A DNA stretch of 64,000 nucleotides from Gnetum montanum (lineage: Eukaryota > Streptophyta > Gnetopsida > Gnetales > Gnetaceae). The notes beneath the pieces were generated by a model. The model was not told where the DNA came from, did no database searches, and saw nothing but the letters and a program-made list of their open reading frames with translations. A program made the translations under genes and the position numbers. This document shows, piece by piece, positions 1-12,770 of this stretch (positions within the stretch are counted from its first letter, which is position 1; each line of letters begins with the position of its first letter). The stretch is taken from NCBI GenBank assembly GCA_015680685.1, contig MNCI01009612.1, positions 125,452-189,451 of the forward strand. The letters run 5' to 3'.

Positions 1-1
1 T

Positions 2-1552
2 AGAAATCAGTGCAGGACACCAAAGAATAAAAAAAATCACACTCAAGATGATGAATTAGTGAATGCAGCAGAGGAGATTATTGCTGATGCTTTGATTTGC
101 TATGTGGACAATCCCATTGAATCTTGGATTTTGGATTCAGGTGCTTCATTCCACTCCACTCCATGCAAGGAATTGTTACACAATTATGTTGCAGGGAAGT
201 TTGGAAAGGTTTATCTTGTAGATGATGAACCTTTGGATATTGTGGGGAAGGGCGAAGGTCAAATAAAGACCACCCAAGGGATGCAATGGAAATTGCAAGA
301 TATAAGACATGTTCCAAGACTTAAGAAAAATTTAATCTCCATGAGTCAAATGGATTTGGCTAGGTATACAACAACATTTGATGATAGATCATGGAAGATT
401 ACCAAGGGAAACTTGGTTGTTGCTCGAGGCAGTAAGGTGGGAACATTGTACATGACAACAGCAAAGAAAGATGCAGTTGTAGTTGCTAACTATGATGGTG
501 ATTCAGTCCTATGGCACCGAAGACTTTGGCACATGAGCAAAAAAGGTATGAAGTTGTTGGCTTCAAATGGAAAGTTACCAAAGTTTAAGTGTGATGATGT
601 TGGCTTATGTGAAGATTGTGTTTATGGGAAGCAAAAACGAGTTAGTTTCTCAAAGATAAGGAGGATATCATAGACTGAAAAGCTTGAACTGGTGCATTCA
701 GATGTATGGGGGCTAGCTCTAGTGAAGTCTCTTGGAGGCTCAAGCTATTATGTCACCTTCATTGACAATTCCACTAGGAAGGTATGGGTTTCTTTTCTTA
801 AAAATAAATTTAACGTGTTTGCTAGTTTTAAAAGGTGGAAAGCTAAAGTAGAAAATTAGACTAGTTTAAAAATGAAATGTCTGAAGTGAGATAATGGAGG
901 GGAATATGACAGCCAAGAATTCAAGAATTCCTGTTCAGAAAATGGGATCAGGATGATCAAGATAGTACCAAGAACGCCAGAGCAAAACAGTGTTGTTGAA
1001 TGGATGAACAGAACCTTGAATGAAAGAGCTAGGAGCATGATAATTCACTCTAGGCTACCAAAGTTCTTTTGGGTAGATGTAGTTAACACAACATCCTACC
1101 TCATTAATCGAGCACCTTCAGTTCCATTGGAGTTCAGAATACCAGAGGAGGTATGGACTAGGAAGGAGGTAAATCTTTCACATTTGAAAATTTTTTGGTG
1201 TGTTTTGTATGTGCATATTGATTCAAATGATAGAGATAAGCTTGATCCTAAAGCTAAGACATGTTATTTTATTGGCTATGGTTCCGATAATTTTGGTTAT
1301 CGTTTCTGGAATGATCAAAATAGGAAAATTATCAGACATAGGGATGTCATTTTTAATGAACACATAGTGTACAAGGATAGGTTTGGTTTAGAATCCAACA
1401 TTGCAGGGAAGCAAGAAAAGGAATGTGATAAGGCTGAACTGGAAGAGATATCTGAGAGGGATGTGGATGGAAGGACTCAAGAAAATCCTAGAAACAGGAT
1501 AGCTGAAAATGAAAATGACGTTGCAGAAACATCCACATCAAAGCCTCAGTGA
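2..1552 (+). pseudogene. copia pol, protease to integrase part
   Basis: One reading frame, open from the left edge, encodes the N-terminal half of a copia polyprotein. Visible in order: the end of the gag zinc knuckle; the aspartic protease with WILDSGAS (catalytic D-S-G intact); the GAG-pre-integrase region with LWHRRLWHMS and CEDCVYGKQK (the H/C metal-binding part of integrase); and the integrase core with the conserved D-N-G-G-E-Y block near 890-905 and the PEQNSVVEWMNRT block near 970-1015 that carries the catalytic Glu. In-frame stops at 671 (TAG), 859 (TAG) and about 889 (TGA) interrupt it. The TGA stands where Arg is expected, consistent with CGA to TGA deamination. Around 1549 the frame shifts by one base into the RT segment. 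Confidence 0.92.
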
Positions 1553-3150
1553 GAAGGTCTACAAGAACACCAAATCCTAGAGAAAGGTACTCTTCCTCAT
1601 TACATTACTTATTGTTGACTGATGCTGGGGAACCAGAATGTTTCGATAAAGCAATGCAGGAAACAGATTTTGTTGAGTGGGAGGTGGCTATGAGAGATGA
1701 GATGAAGTTACTCCACAAAAATATGACATGGACACTAACTAAGTTGTCAGAAGGAAAGAAGGCATTGCAGAATAAGTGGGTGTACAGGGTCAAGGAAGAA
1801 CATGATGGCAGCAAAAGATACAAAGCAAGGTTAGTAGTTAAGGGTTTCCAATAGAAAAAGGGAATTGACTACACAGAAATTTTTTTTCACCTGTAGTAAA
1901 GTTGACTACTATTAGAGTAGTGCTAAGTATTGTGGCTGATGATGATTTGCATCTAGAGTAGCTAGATGTCAAAACTGCATTTCTACATGGTGACCTCGAA
2001 GAAGGCTTCCAAATTCCAGGGAAGGAAAATCTGGTGTGTAAACTGAAGAAAAGCTTGTATGGGTTGAAGTAGGCTCCAAGGCAATGGTACAAAAAGTTTG
2101 ATGGATTTATGTGTAAAAATGGCTTTGTTCAGAGCGAGTGGATCACTGCTGCTATTTCAAGAATACTAATGACTATTATATAATATTGTTGTTATATGTT
2201 GATGATATGCTAGTTGTAGGGACTAGCATGAAGGAGATCAATAGCTTAAAGCAACATTTGGCAAGAAAATTTGAAATAAAAGACTTGGGGCTAGCTAAGC
2301 AGATACTTGGGATGAGAATATCTAAAGATAGATTAGAGAGATTGCTGAAGCTATCTCAAGAAAAGTACATAGAAAAGTTGCTAAAAAAGTTTAGTCTTCA
2401 AGATGCCAAGATCAGAAATACTCCTATGGGAAGCCATGTTCATCTCTCCATGGAGTAGGCACCAAAGATAGATGAGGAAAGAAAACACATGGCTTACCTT
2501 ATGCTTTAGCAGTTGGAAGCTTGATTTATGCTATGGTATGTACTAGGCTAGTCATAGCTCATGCAGTGGGACTTGTTAGTAGGTTTATGTCTGATCCAGG
2601 AAGGGAGCATTGGGAAGCTATAAAGTGGCTCCTAAGATATCTGAAAGGAACTTCAAGTATGAAACTTTGTTTTCAAAGGAGCAGCATTACTCTACAGGTT
2701 TTTTCTGATGCAGATTTGGGAGGTGACTTGGATAGTAGGAAGAGCACCACTGGTTGTCTCTTTACCATGGGCAACATGGCTGCAAGCTGGATGTCTCAAC
2801 CTCAGCAGAGCATTGCTCTCTCAACCACAGAAGCAGAATATATGGCTATCTCAGAAGCTGGAAAAGAGATGATCTGGTTGAAGGGTCTTCTAAAAGAATT
2901 GGGTAAGACACAAGACAACAATGAGCTTTTCACTGATAGTCAAAGTGTCATACATCAGCTAAAAATCCAATCTTCCATTCCAAATCCAAACACATTCAGC
3001 TGAGATATCATCATATCCTGGAATTGATAGATGATGGAACATTATTGCTGAGGAAGATTCCTGGTTCAAATAACCCTGCAGACATGTTAACCAAGGCAGT
3101 CACCTTTGCTAAGCTGAAACTTTGCACAACCTTAGCAGGCCTCCATGGTT
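1549..3150 (+). pseudogene. copia pol, reverse transcriptase and RNase H part
   Basis: This continues the same polyprotein across several frames. The RT starts with the conserved NKWVYRVKEEHDGS and YKARLVVKGF blocks (1770-1850). It has a stop at 1852 and a frameshift in a T-run near 1880. It then passes through the catalytic LLLYVDDMLVVG block at about 2175-2220, with both aspartates intact. RNase H follows with [21 protein letters not shown] and [10 protein letters not shown] one-base shift near 2955 moves the tail into another frame, which ends with the typical NPADMLTK motif and a stop at about 3150. It is non-functional but recognisable along its whole length. Confidence 0.92.
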
Positions 3151-3245
3151 AGCAATGAGGAGGCATTGTTTGTGGGATTAATAGCATCTGTGGAATAAGC
3201 AAGGGAGTAAGAGTCTTTTGTTTGATCCGTCTCCAAGTGCGATAT

Positions 3246-3480
3246 TGTTAAGTTATGTGGTGACTACTAGTTCTAGCAGTTATTGGTTCTGGTCCAATTT
3301 TCGTTCTCTTCCCTAACAACCCAAAAACGTTCCTGTAACCATAATTGTATCTACCAAAAATTATTTAATAACAATTCTCATGCATTTCTGGTGGTGTGCT
3401 TGCTTAAATGCCATACAAAGTTGTGTGTGTTGCGTGTGTTTTCTTTTTCTTCGGTTCTTTATCTATTCCTGAATATAGCA
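3246..3480 (+). repeat. 3' LTR of the copia element (3' end uncertain)
   Basis: The sequence CTCCAAGTGCGATAT before 3246 is a decayed version of the purine-rich CAAGTGGGAGATT tract that precedes copia LTRs. The LTR would begin TGTTAAGTTATGTGG. The right end is not marked by a visible target duplication because the 5' partner is outside the window. 3480 is a guess based on where composition changes. Confidence 0.5.
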
Positions 3481-4705
3481 CAAAGCTATGAACATGAAGT
3501 CATGATTCTATGTACCTTAACGTGAGTACAAATTGAGAAATAGTTCAGGACCTACCACATTGCATATGTTTGAATTATCATTTGTCTACACAGTTTCTTT
3601 CTTTACAATGAATTCCTATCGTGCAAACGTGGATTGAAACAGGAAACAAGACTATCAAACGATTTCAAAAGGAAACAATAAATTTAAGGTACATTGATGT
3701 TTGATTGAATCATCCATGATGAGGGGAAGTGCATTAAAACTTTCTTAGTATGTCATATTGCTGGTTCATGTGGCCATCATCTATCATCTTTATTTGTTCC
3801 TCATAGTGTGTTGGCAGGCAGGGGTAGGACCTAGAAATATATGTTTAAATACTATAAAAAATAAATTGGGTTACCACTGAAGTGAGAAGAATAGTGGTAT
3901 GTATTTGAAATGACAAGAGGTTACAAGTTTTACATTTTAAGTTTTTCTTCTCTTGAAAATAGTTAAGAATTTTATCAGAATTTCATTGTCAGGGCATGCA
4001 TGCTTACATGTTATGTCCATGTGATGGCAGGAGCATTAAAGACATAGTAAGGAAGTTTTCATGCTCTTTCAATTTAGAGTTTCCTTTTATTCAAGTTCTA
4101 GTTCTAGATAAGTAATTTGAAGTAAGTAAATCAATAATGGCGGCATGTAGATATGGTAATATTTAAGTAGGTAGGTGGAAGAATGACTTGGAAATTCAAA
4201 CAAGCATAAGGTAATTTTAAATATGTTTCTATTTATGAAGAGTCTAACAATAATTGTGATGAATTCCTACTTAATATGAATCAAATAGATTAATCTTTCT
4301 TACTAAAATTTTAGGTATTAATTTAGAAGAAATATTAATCCAAATAAATTTTAAAAGAACCCAATATTGTAAAATAGGAGTGGTTAAAATGAACATAATT
4401 CTAAAAGAATTACAAAAATATCAACCAAACTAATAATATAAAATTAAAATAGCTAAGGATCATTTGAATTAACAATAATTTTAACATATACACACAAAAC
4501 ATAATATCAAGTTCTAAAATAGTTAAAATTTCTAAGTACATTTAATATAATAAGAGTATAAGGCAAAATCAATTCAAGCAAAATATTATTTAGAGTAACT
4601 AAAATATGTATTAAGTTATACCTATTATACACTTGATTTTATAAAGATTTTTTGAAATTTCACACTATGCTAATATATCTATGATAGATTCATGATGCGC
4701 AACAA

Positions 4706-4815
4706 AAAGAAGCAAAAGGTATGGATTTCTCTTATGCTTGTGGAGCTTGTAAAGAAATTAATTATACTATCCATGATTGTCCTATGCTTTCTTTTAGTAG
4801 AGAGCAAGGTAAGGT
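4706..4815 (+). pseudogene. possible retrotransposon gag zinc-knuckle remnant
   Basis: One frame reads YACGACKEINYTIHDCPM. This fits C-x2-C-x4-(H)-x4-C with the His replaced by Tyr, followed by Pro as in copia gag knuckles. It is too short to assign to a family. The same decayed copia element could include the protease-like trace near 7140 and the RT fragment near 12200, interrupted by later insertions, but that is a guess. Confidence 0.3.
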
Positions 4816-7119
4816 AAGTCTTTAGAGTAGAAGAAAGTGAAGGATGAATCAGTTAGGATCTCTGCTAAAGAACTTCTTATTAAAATTTATTATATTAATT
4901 AAAAAATTTGTTATGCAATATTGCTTGGTAAAATTAAACTTTTCTAAGTATTCTACAAAGATTAAGATCCTTTTTTCTTAATATTTATCAAATAAAGCAA
5001 AATTTATTCTAATTAACATTCTTAATGCTAAGAAGAGTTGTTATACTATCCTTAATAAATTTTTTCTTTGAAAATTCTTTCTCATATTCTACTAATATGG
5101 ATTGTCACAACTTTTTCATATTTAGAAAAATAAACTCCTCATGTTATTTATTTATAAAATTTTTCTGGTCATTCTTTATAGAATAACTCTCTCACAAGAT
5201 TTTTTATAAATGAATTATGTATTATAATCTATTTTAGAATTATTAATTTGAAAATCATTCAATTATGTTTATAACCAGTATCTTTATTTTTTAAACAAAT
5301 TACTATTTCTTAAAGGATAATAACAAGGGCTAAATAAGTTTACTATGATAAATAAAAGAAATATTTGAATCTTAATAAATCTATTTAAAGTGCTTTTCAA
5401 AAACTTTAATAAGTCTGTTCTGTATCTTTTACAAATGTTTCATTTTTAAGAAACATTTTTTAATATACCAATTATTATTTCCTGGTACTTACTCTTGTTT
5501 AAAAGACTTATTTTCCTTTGACGATGCTTTACTATGGCAAGCTTATTACCTCATACTATAATCTTAAATGTAGAATTTTACCATACTACTAAGTGGCATA
5601 TTTCTTAACATGCCCCTTAGATTTGAACCTATATTTAGTAAATCATAAATTGCATGCTCTAACCAACTAATTGAGTAATGTCTCATCAACAAAAAATGAT
5701 GTTACAATATATGCACTTAAGTTAAGATATAATAATTAGTTTCTTAGCTTAAGTCACTAGTAGTTATGGAAGGTTATGATAGTTCATCAAGAAATGTAAT
5801 CCTTTACAAGGTATATAGGAATCCAAGTTTTCACTTTGTACGTATATAGAAAAAACATAGGAAATCATGTCAATGAATAAGAAAAGAAGAAATAATAGAA
5901 TAATAGTTGAAAAAAATATATTCTTAAGCCAAAAGTTTACAAAGGTGGTGATTCATAAAAATATAAATAAAAAAGGCTCCAAGTTTTGAATCCAAGAAAC
6001 AACAAAAGATGAAAGAAGATCTCAACCCTATTCAATGCTACCTAAGGAAGACATAAGTAAAATAAGTTGAAGTCCTAGACATGCCTAGTATCAAAAGACA
6101 TCCTAGTGCCTCACAAACCTAAGAAATTTAGCATAGTGAATTGAGTCAAGGTGTCATGATAGAAGTAGCCAACAAGGCTATGTATGATGAGAAGGATAGG
6201 CTAGGTTAAGGTAGTAGTCCATTAATTATCATATGACAATTAAACCAACTTACTAGTGGATTACTAAGGACCTACTTGATTTCATGAATCTAGAGATATT
6301 AAATCTATCGAGATGTTAAGTCTACGGATTTATGAATATGAGAAGATTACAATTTAAATGGTGAAATCTAAATAGAATCAAAAAGATAATAGAAATGATA
6401 GGCCTGATATGAATTTGAATATTCATTTGGGTAAAACTATATAGAATCAATTTTTTAAATATTACCAATGGAATCTATTGGAACAACACCCTAAGAATCA
6501 AGTAATCAAGCATGCCCTAAAGAAGTCCAAAGTTTACCCAAGAGCATTATAAGTGTGCCATGAGCCCACAATGCAAAGAAGATGTCATAACAAGATAAAA
6601 GTTATAATATTACTAGAGTAAGAGCAACAACATTGGAATACAAAAAGTTCTTATGAATTTAATATAACCTTATCTAGAGTATTAGCATATCCAAAGATGA
6701 TGTTATGATGTAGAATCATAAATAGTACTTATTGTAGACTATCTACAATAGCTTATGATAAGCTCTAATATATGAGTTAGAACAATGACTATGTTCATTG
6801 TACTAGGATTTGTAAACAATCAATTAGTGAGACTTATGATACTCATAACTATAGAAATAATTATAAACCACAATTATCTTAACGAATAGAGTTATAATCA
6901 TAATTTTGTTGGTTCTAGCATGCACTTTGAATACTCATACTCCACTCATTCTACATGCCCATGTTGTGGATTACACATAATATAAAGAAATGAATTCAAC
7001 ATGCGTAAGTTCAGGGTAATAGAAGGTGATATATACATTTAGAAGTGCAACAAGATAAAGTAAAAGCATAAAGTGAAAAATCAAATTGATAAAGAAGAAA
7101 AATTAGCATTTTAATAGGA

Positions 7120-7180
7120 ACCAAAGCCATCTAAAGTATATTTGGATTCTTGTGTCACATAGGATAAGATAGGAAATTCT
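7120..7180 (+). pseudogene. possible copia protease remnant
   Basis: A frame reading VYLDSCVT followed by a stop resembles the copia protease active-site block (W-x-LDSGAT) with Gly replaced by Cys. No neighbouring domain supports it, so it is a weak call. Confidence 0.18.
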
Positions 7181-7779
7181 ATTATTTTTACTTTAAAAAA
7201 AATATTTATAGGCAATTGTAATTAAATAAAATCCCAAATCTATCATGTCCCTTCAATTTCCAACCAATTTTTCATAAAAATTGCTTTATCACATCATATA
7301 ATATTATGTCCCCATCATTCAACTAAAAATATGTGGGCAAAACATGATTATAATTGATGCTACAACAATAAGATTGGTTGTGTTATAAATTTTTTTAAGT
7401 CATTGACAATTGACATTCCATAACCCCTCTATCAATTTTTATCAATTCATCAATTCTAAGTTATCAACATCTCATCATCACATTCATTCATTTTCCAACA
7501 ATCATCAAGAGTTTTAAAATTTATTTCATCTTTAATTCATCATCAATTTCATCAAAGTCATTTTACCAAATCCATTGCAGTTTAGTTTCAACCTTTAGTT
7601 TGGAAGATCAATGATCATTGAAGTGGGAACAATTATTTTACCCATAAAACCCAATTCAATTAGACCAATTCCTCATCTTAAGTTGTTAAATAGCTAAGGG
7701 TGACTCTATTAAATCAAGTCATGTTGAAATATGATTTTAGAATTCAAAGATATTCAAGGTTTTTCAGTTCCATGACCCA

Positions 7780-8560
7780 ATCATGACTTGTGGTTAGCTC
7801 ATGTTGTTCTTGCTTCTACTCTTGGATCTGTCTCCTCAGGTTAGACACCCTCACATAGGTTTGGTATTTCTCATTGAAAAGTTCTAGCATTGTGGACCAT
7901 CATCAAATTGCATTTAGTCTCAATGATCTATACCACACTTCAGGTTTATTAGTTAGTGTCCTAGGAAAGAGTTTAAGCTTTTGCCATCCACTTTAAATGT
8001 TGTAGAAAGCACATGCATCATGGAAGGCTTGTAAACAATGTTGTGGATCTAAATCATACCCTCCTAGAAATTTAGGAATATTATCCATATCAAACCTAGG
8101 TAGAAAAATCTTTTTGCAATGCCTGCAAGATATCATAATGACCTCTATGATATGCATCAAGCTCTTAGTGGCCAACAAGGATTCATCATCACCAAATAGG
8201 TTGTGAGAAAAATTTCTATCTCTATTCATTTGATCGTGATGATGTTGTCTATGTTCTTAGTGATGTCTTTGACTTTTCCCATGGGTTCAATTTTGATTTT
8301 TACTTCAACCCTTTAGTGGATCCTTATCTCCATACCTATGTTCATCTTCATCAGAACCTAACATTGAAGGGGAAGAGGAAGATGAGGAATTGAAAGGTTT
8401 TTCATTGCTACTATGGGGTTCTTCAGGGTCCTTTGATTTATCATTTCTGGGTTTTGAGGAGTTCTTAGGCCTGAAGGCCTCCTCATTTTAGGACTTATGT
8501 CATCTTCTTCAAGATTTTCCATCTTAGGTGAATGTGGTCTTTGAGTGTTTTTAGGGTGGC
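7780..8560 (-). pseudogene. Ty3/gypsy gag fragment of element G
   Basis: The minus strand encodes the middle of the gag protein also found in D, E and F. The open part at 7993-8229 contains DMDNIPKFLGGYDLDP, then HCLQAFHDACAFYNI, the start of the retrotransposon gag domain. To the left the homology continues in broken frames through WQKLKLFPRT-like and YQTYVR-like parts to about 7780. To the right there is a charged N-terminal region rich in His, Asp and Lys. The end near 8560 points towards the G primer site and LTR at 8794-9695, so this is the 5' portion of a minus-strand element whose pol and 3' LTR are missing. Confidence 0.75.
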
Positions 8561-8793
8561 CATGATTATAAGAAATCCTTGTATAAAATTGGTCACTTCA
8601 ATTTTCTTCATTGTATATCTCATTATTTCTCCAATCAATGCATTTGCTATATAGTGCATTGTCATACCCATGTGAGAGAGACATTGATGTTAGTTTATGG
8701 TGTGTGTGAGTTAATCTTTTTGAAAATATATATCATTAATACTTTTATAGTGATCATGCATAATATTACTAATCTAGATAACTAGCATCATCC

Positions 8794-8809
8794 CTAGCAA
8801 CAGTGCCAT
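8794..8809 (-). other. decayed tRNA-Asp primer-binding site of element G
   Basis: On the minus strand the LTR end ...CATCA is followed by ATGGCACTGTTGCTAG, a decayed form of TGGCGCCGTTGCCGGGG, the complement of the plant tRNA-Asp 3' end. Position and strand agree with the adjoining LTR and gag. Confidence 0.6.
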
Positions 8810-9695
8810 TGATGAGTGGTGAGGTGTCCCTACACCCAACTATATGAATCACAAGTGTTCATGCATGATCTAGTCAAATTTTGTGGATGGGACTAGTTGT
8901 GGTATCTAGATCGTTATGCTCTTATTGCAATTTGTTGTCTTCCCACTTGTACTATTGATAGCTTTTTCACATATAGCTTTAGTCTAAAGTGAGGCATATA
9001 ATGTTGTCTGATTCTATGTTGCTCCTAATGATAACAAAGAGATAAATTAATTAAGCTAATGAACAATGAAAAATAAGATCTAAACTAGCCTATGTGTAGT
9101 GAACATCTACTCTTAATCATCCATACACGCCTTCAACTTCATGAGACTACCTTGAGGATTGCCAAGTGTATGTCATTGGATATGCCAAACGATACACTAT
9201 TGGATTACCAAGTACTTACACTTAAACGCTCATGATTAAGGCATTGTTATTCTGCTTAATAATAGGAATAGTAAATAATTAGAAATGAAAATGTTAACTA
9301 AAGGAAAAAGTCAATAATTGATAATTAAAAGCAATAATAATCTAAGTGGATGTTGCAATGATGGGAGTAATATTGATCTTTATTTCCAATCATGTAACAT
9401 GTCCAAGTATGACACACTCGAACAAAGGTGTCGTACTATTACAAACATCACACTGCAGGCATGTGCTAGGAATAACACAACTCTAAGAAAGACTATCAAA
9501 AGTTAAGAACTAAAACTATCTTCTCTCTTATCCCTCCTAAACCGTGCACCCAAGTGCTATATTTATAGGCATGCATAGAGGAGACAACATCGGATATTTC
9601 ACATTGCTTCCTAGCTCTAACCTCGGTGTTGAACATCGAGGCTCTAACAGACATCAGGTATTCAATATTAGAGCTGACAAATTCATGACTCATCA
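8810..9695 (-). repeat. 5' LTR of gypsy element G
   Basis: On the plus strand the segment starts TGATGAGTGGTGAGGTG and ends GACTCATCA, so it has the TGATGA...TCATCA termini seen in A, B and D. Its first 60 bases match the conserved U5 end found elsewhere in the window. A minus-strand TATA box (CCTATAAATATA) lies near 9551-9563. Upstream of it in U3 is an inverted motif CCTCG...CGAGG. No partner LTR is visible on the left, so the element is truncated. Confidence 0.78.
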
Positions 9696-10204
9696 CTTAG
9701 TATAACGAGCTAATGGTGTGATCAAAAGTGAAATAAAATATAGCTAATGGGAGCCTTAGGTGTAGAGTGTAATAAATCTTGTTTCTCACAAGGTTTTCCA
9801 TGGCTAAAACAATTTCTAGATCCAATAGCCTTACCATAGCTCATCTTGTTCTTTTTATAATTTTAGGACTTTAATTGAATACTAGCTTATGTCTAGAGCC
9901 AAAAAGGAACTAGAAGTGAAGCTTTTGTTTTAAAGTAATAATTTAAGGTTTCTTGTTTAACTAGATTTCAAAAGCTATTGTTCCAAATATCTTTTTGAGC
10001 TTATTGCACGAGCATCTAAAAACTCTTTAAGAAACATATACCACTATTCAAGCTTTAACACCTCCATAGCCCTTTAGCTTAAAATGCTCTCTTCATTTAG
10101 CGTGGATTCTTCTTTTAGTCTTAAGCTCTTATTTCTTTTTGGTAATAATTTACTTCCTCCACTACAACCTTATATAGTCTATTTCATAGAATGTCTAGAA
10201 ATGT
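9696..10204. other. intergenic, nothing recognised
   Basis: AT-rich spacer between the G LTR and the LINE. Short open frames here have no recognisable motif. Confidence 0.5.
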
Positions 10205-11970
10205 ACCAACACCAAAGAAGACATGGCGGTAGACTGATGAAGAGCAACATGCTATCCAAAATAAGAAAAATGCTTTAAGGAATGTTAGCAAAGTAGTAGC
10301 CTAGAAAACAAACTAATATACAAAATGGCAAAGAAGGAGGCAACTGTAGTAGTAGCTAAAGTTAAACATAGGGACTTAGAGAGATTTTAGAAGAAATTAG
10401 GAATAAATGAAGGAGAAAAATCAATTTATAAATTGGAAAAAATGAGAAACAAGAAATGTAAGGATATTGACCATGTCAAATGTATCGAGGAAGAAATGAT
10501 AATTTTGATAAAAGACAATGAAATTTTGGATAAGTAGAAAAATTATTTTTAAGAATTACTAAATGAGAATTGTCCAAGAAAAGACATCCAAGAAGAAGAA
10601 CCAAATTTTGGTTTGGTTAATGATCTTTCCTTCTCTAAGGTAAAGATAGCCTTATCAAAGATGAAAAATGGAAAAGTTATTGAACCAAATAATATTCTTA
10701 TAGAAGCTTGAAAAGCATTAGAAGATACAGGATTTTCTTGGATATAATTATTTAACAAAAGTTTGAATGATGGAAAAATGTCCAATAATTAGATAAAAAA
10801 TTTTATTGTTTCCATTTACAAAAATAAGAAAGATCTACAAATTTGTGTAAAATATAGAGCAATCAAGCTAATAATCCATACTATGAAGGTTTGGGAGAGA
10901 GTCATAGAGTTGCACTTAGACTTGAATAAATAGTCTCAAAAAATCAATTTGGATTTCTGCTAGGGAGATCAACTATAGAGGCTATTTTTTGATACAATAA
11001 CTAATAAAGAAATTCAGAAAAAATAGAAAAAATATATAGACAATCTTTATTAATTTGGAAAAAGCATATGACATAGTGCTTAGAGATATTAATTGGTGTG
11101 CATTATGGAGGAAAAAATCTTTGATAAATATATTAAAGTGATTCAAGATATGTATGAAGGAGCTACCGCTAAAATTAGAACATCTTGTGAAATAACATAT
11201 GATCTTCCAATCATGGTAGGCCTACATCAAGGGCATGCACTTAGAACATACTTATTTGCTATTATTATGGATGAATTAATAAATAAAATACAAGATAAAA
11301 TCCATTGGTATATGTTATTTGCAAATGATATTGTATTGGTGGATATATCTCAAGAAACTATTGGTCATAAATGAAGAAACTGAGACATGTTCTAGAATCA
11401 AAAGGCTTAAAAATTAGTAAAAGTAAGAAAAAATGTATGGAATATAATTTAATGATAGCATAAATAGTGGTGAAATAGAAGTAACTATTCAAGGTAAACT
11501 GTCCCTTGCTGCAAAGAGTTTTGCTACCTAGGATTAATCCTCTAATCATATGGTGAAATTAATAAATATATCCAAAGAAAAATTGAGGCACTATGGTCAA
11601 ATTAGAGACATGCTAATGGTGTTCTATGTGATAAAATAATACCAATAAAATTAAAGGAAAAATTTTACAAGACAACAATTAGGCCTGCTATCTCATATGG
11701 TGTTGAATGTTGGACAATACAAAAGAGGCATGAACAATAAATCAACATGGCAAAAATGTGAATTCTTTGATGGATGTTGAATGTAACTAAAAGAGATAAA
11801 CTACATAATATAGACATCAGAGGAAGTCTTTGAGTGGCTTCTATTTCAGATAAGCTATAAGCATGGTGGCTTAAATGGTTTGAACATATGCAAAGAAGAT
11901 CAGATAATGAGCCCATAGGCAAAGGTTTTTACATCACTATTCCAAAAAAGCAATAGAAAAGAAAAAATAA
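10205..11970 (+). pseudogene. LINE reverse transcriptase
   Basis: This is the coding part of the RTE-like element. The longest uninterrupted stretch (11093-11374) holds the fingers/palm region. The active-site second Asp is changed to Asn (F-A-N-D), which alone should inactivate the enzyme, and more than a dozen stops confirm decay. The endonuclease domain expected upstream is not visible, so the copy is 5' truncated, as is usual for LINEs. Confidence 0.88.
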
Positions 11971-12079
11971 GACATGGAAAAAATGATCAAAGATTATTTG
12001 AAAAAACTACAAATAAATAAATATCTTGCTTTTCATAGAGGTGAATAGTGAAAAAAATGCATGTAGCTAACCCTATTCT

Positions 12080-12110
12080 ATTGGGATAAGGCTAGGATAA
12101 TGATGATGAT
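12080..12110 (+). repeat. LINE 3' terminus with (TGA)n tail
   Basis: The sequence ATTGGGATAAGGCTAGG followed by ATGATGATGATG marks the RTE 3' end. The simple trinucleotide tail replaces a poly(A) tail in this group. Confidence 0.8.
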
Positions 12111-12169
12111 GTTTATCTATGTAAAATACATAGTGGAAATAAGCAATTCATACTTAAATGTCATCAATT

Positions 12170-12770
12170 CATAAAAATAAAACTTGGAAATCAATACAAA
12201 GCACAATCATAGATAAAGCATATTCTAAAAAAAAGGGATTGATTATGATGAAATATTTTTTCTAGTAGTAAAATTAATATTCATAATATCATTTCTATCT
12301 CTCACAACTATTTATGATCTTGAAATTAAACAAATGGATGTGAAAAAAACATTCCTCAATGGTAATCTTGAGGAAAAAATATATACACTTCACCCTAAAG
12401 GATATGAAATTAAAGGAAAAGAGTATATGGTCTGTTGATTATTAAAATTGTTATACACACTCAAACAAGAACTAAGGCTATGAAATAAAAAGTTTAATAA
12501 CCACATGATAAATTTTGGCTCTATTAGAAGTGTTGAAGACCCTTATGTGTATGTTAACAATGCAAGTAAAAAATACATTATTTTATTTCTATATGATGGT
12601 AACATGTTAATAGCAGGAAATGACATACATTATATTCAAGAGCTGAAACTTCATTTGTCTTCTGAATTCAGATAAAGAATCTTAGTGTTACATAAAAGAT
12701 TTTGGGAATGGAAAGTTAAAAAGATAAGACAAATTGGTTTGTCTTGGAAAGTTTGCATATGTTGAAAATT
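12170..12770 (+). pseudogene. copia reverse transcriptase fragment
   Basis: Plus-strand frames read KKGIDYDEIFF, then LEIKQMDVKKTFLNGNLEEKIY, PKGYEIKGKEY, LLYTLKQE and DPYVYVN, and finally a damaged catalytic block LFLYDGNMLIAGN, where copia RT normally has LYVDDMLI. The motif order and spacing match the middle of copia RT. The YVDD-type centre has lost its aspartate pair. It is a different copia lineage from the element at 1-3480 (AGND after the active site rather than VGTS). No LTRs are visible. Confidence 0.85.

Larger units (their letters stand above)
1..3480 (+). mobile_element. Ty1/copia retrotransposon, Tnt1-like, 5' truncated by the window
   Basis: The domain order is gag zinc-knuckle end, protease, GAG-pre-integrase, integrase, reverse transcriptase and RNase H, which is the copia order. 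The window opens inside the last knuckle (RNQCRTPK). The polyprotein is broken by in-frame stops and at least three frameshifts, so it is inactive. A 3' LTR follows from about 3246. The 5' LTR and most of gag lie outside the window. Confidence 0.93.
3481..7770. other. AT-rich intergenic stretch
   Basis: About 4.3 kb of AT-rich sequence with no sustained open frame. The only coding echoes I see are two short copia-like traces listed separately, at 4706-4815 and 7120-7180. No LTR pairs or tandem arrays are obvious. Confidence 0.6.
10205..12110 (+). mobile_element. RTE-like LINE, 5' truncated and decayed
   Basis: A plus-strand LINE reverse transcriptase runs through several frames with many stops. 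Recognisable blocks in order: a charged linker (GEKSIYKLEKMRNKKCKDI) at about 10410-10465; KMKNGKVIEPNNI at about 10660; the IKVIQDMYEGATAKIRTS block near 11125; VGLHQGHALRTYLFAIIMDEL near 11215; the catalytic FAND block near 11320 (FADD expected); then IRPAISYGVECWT and a C-terminal part with FEHMQRRSDNEPIGK. It ends in GGGATAAGGCTAGGATAATGATGATGATG, the GGATAAGGCT plus trinucleotide tail typical of plant RTE-type LINEs. Confidence 0.9.
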
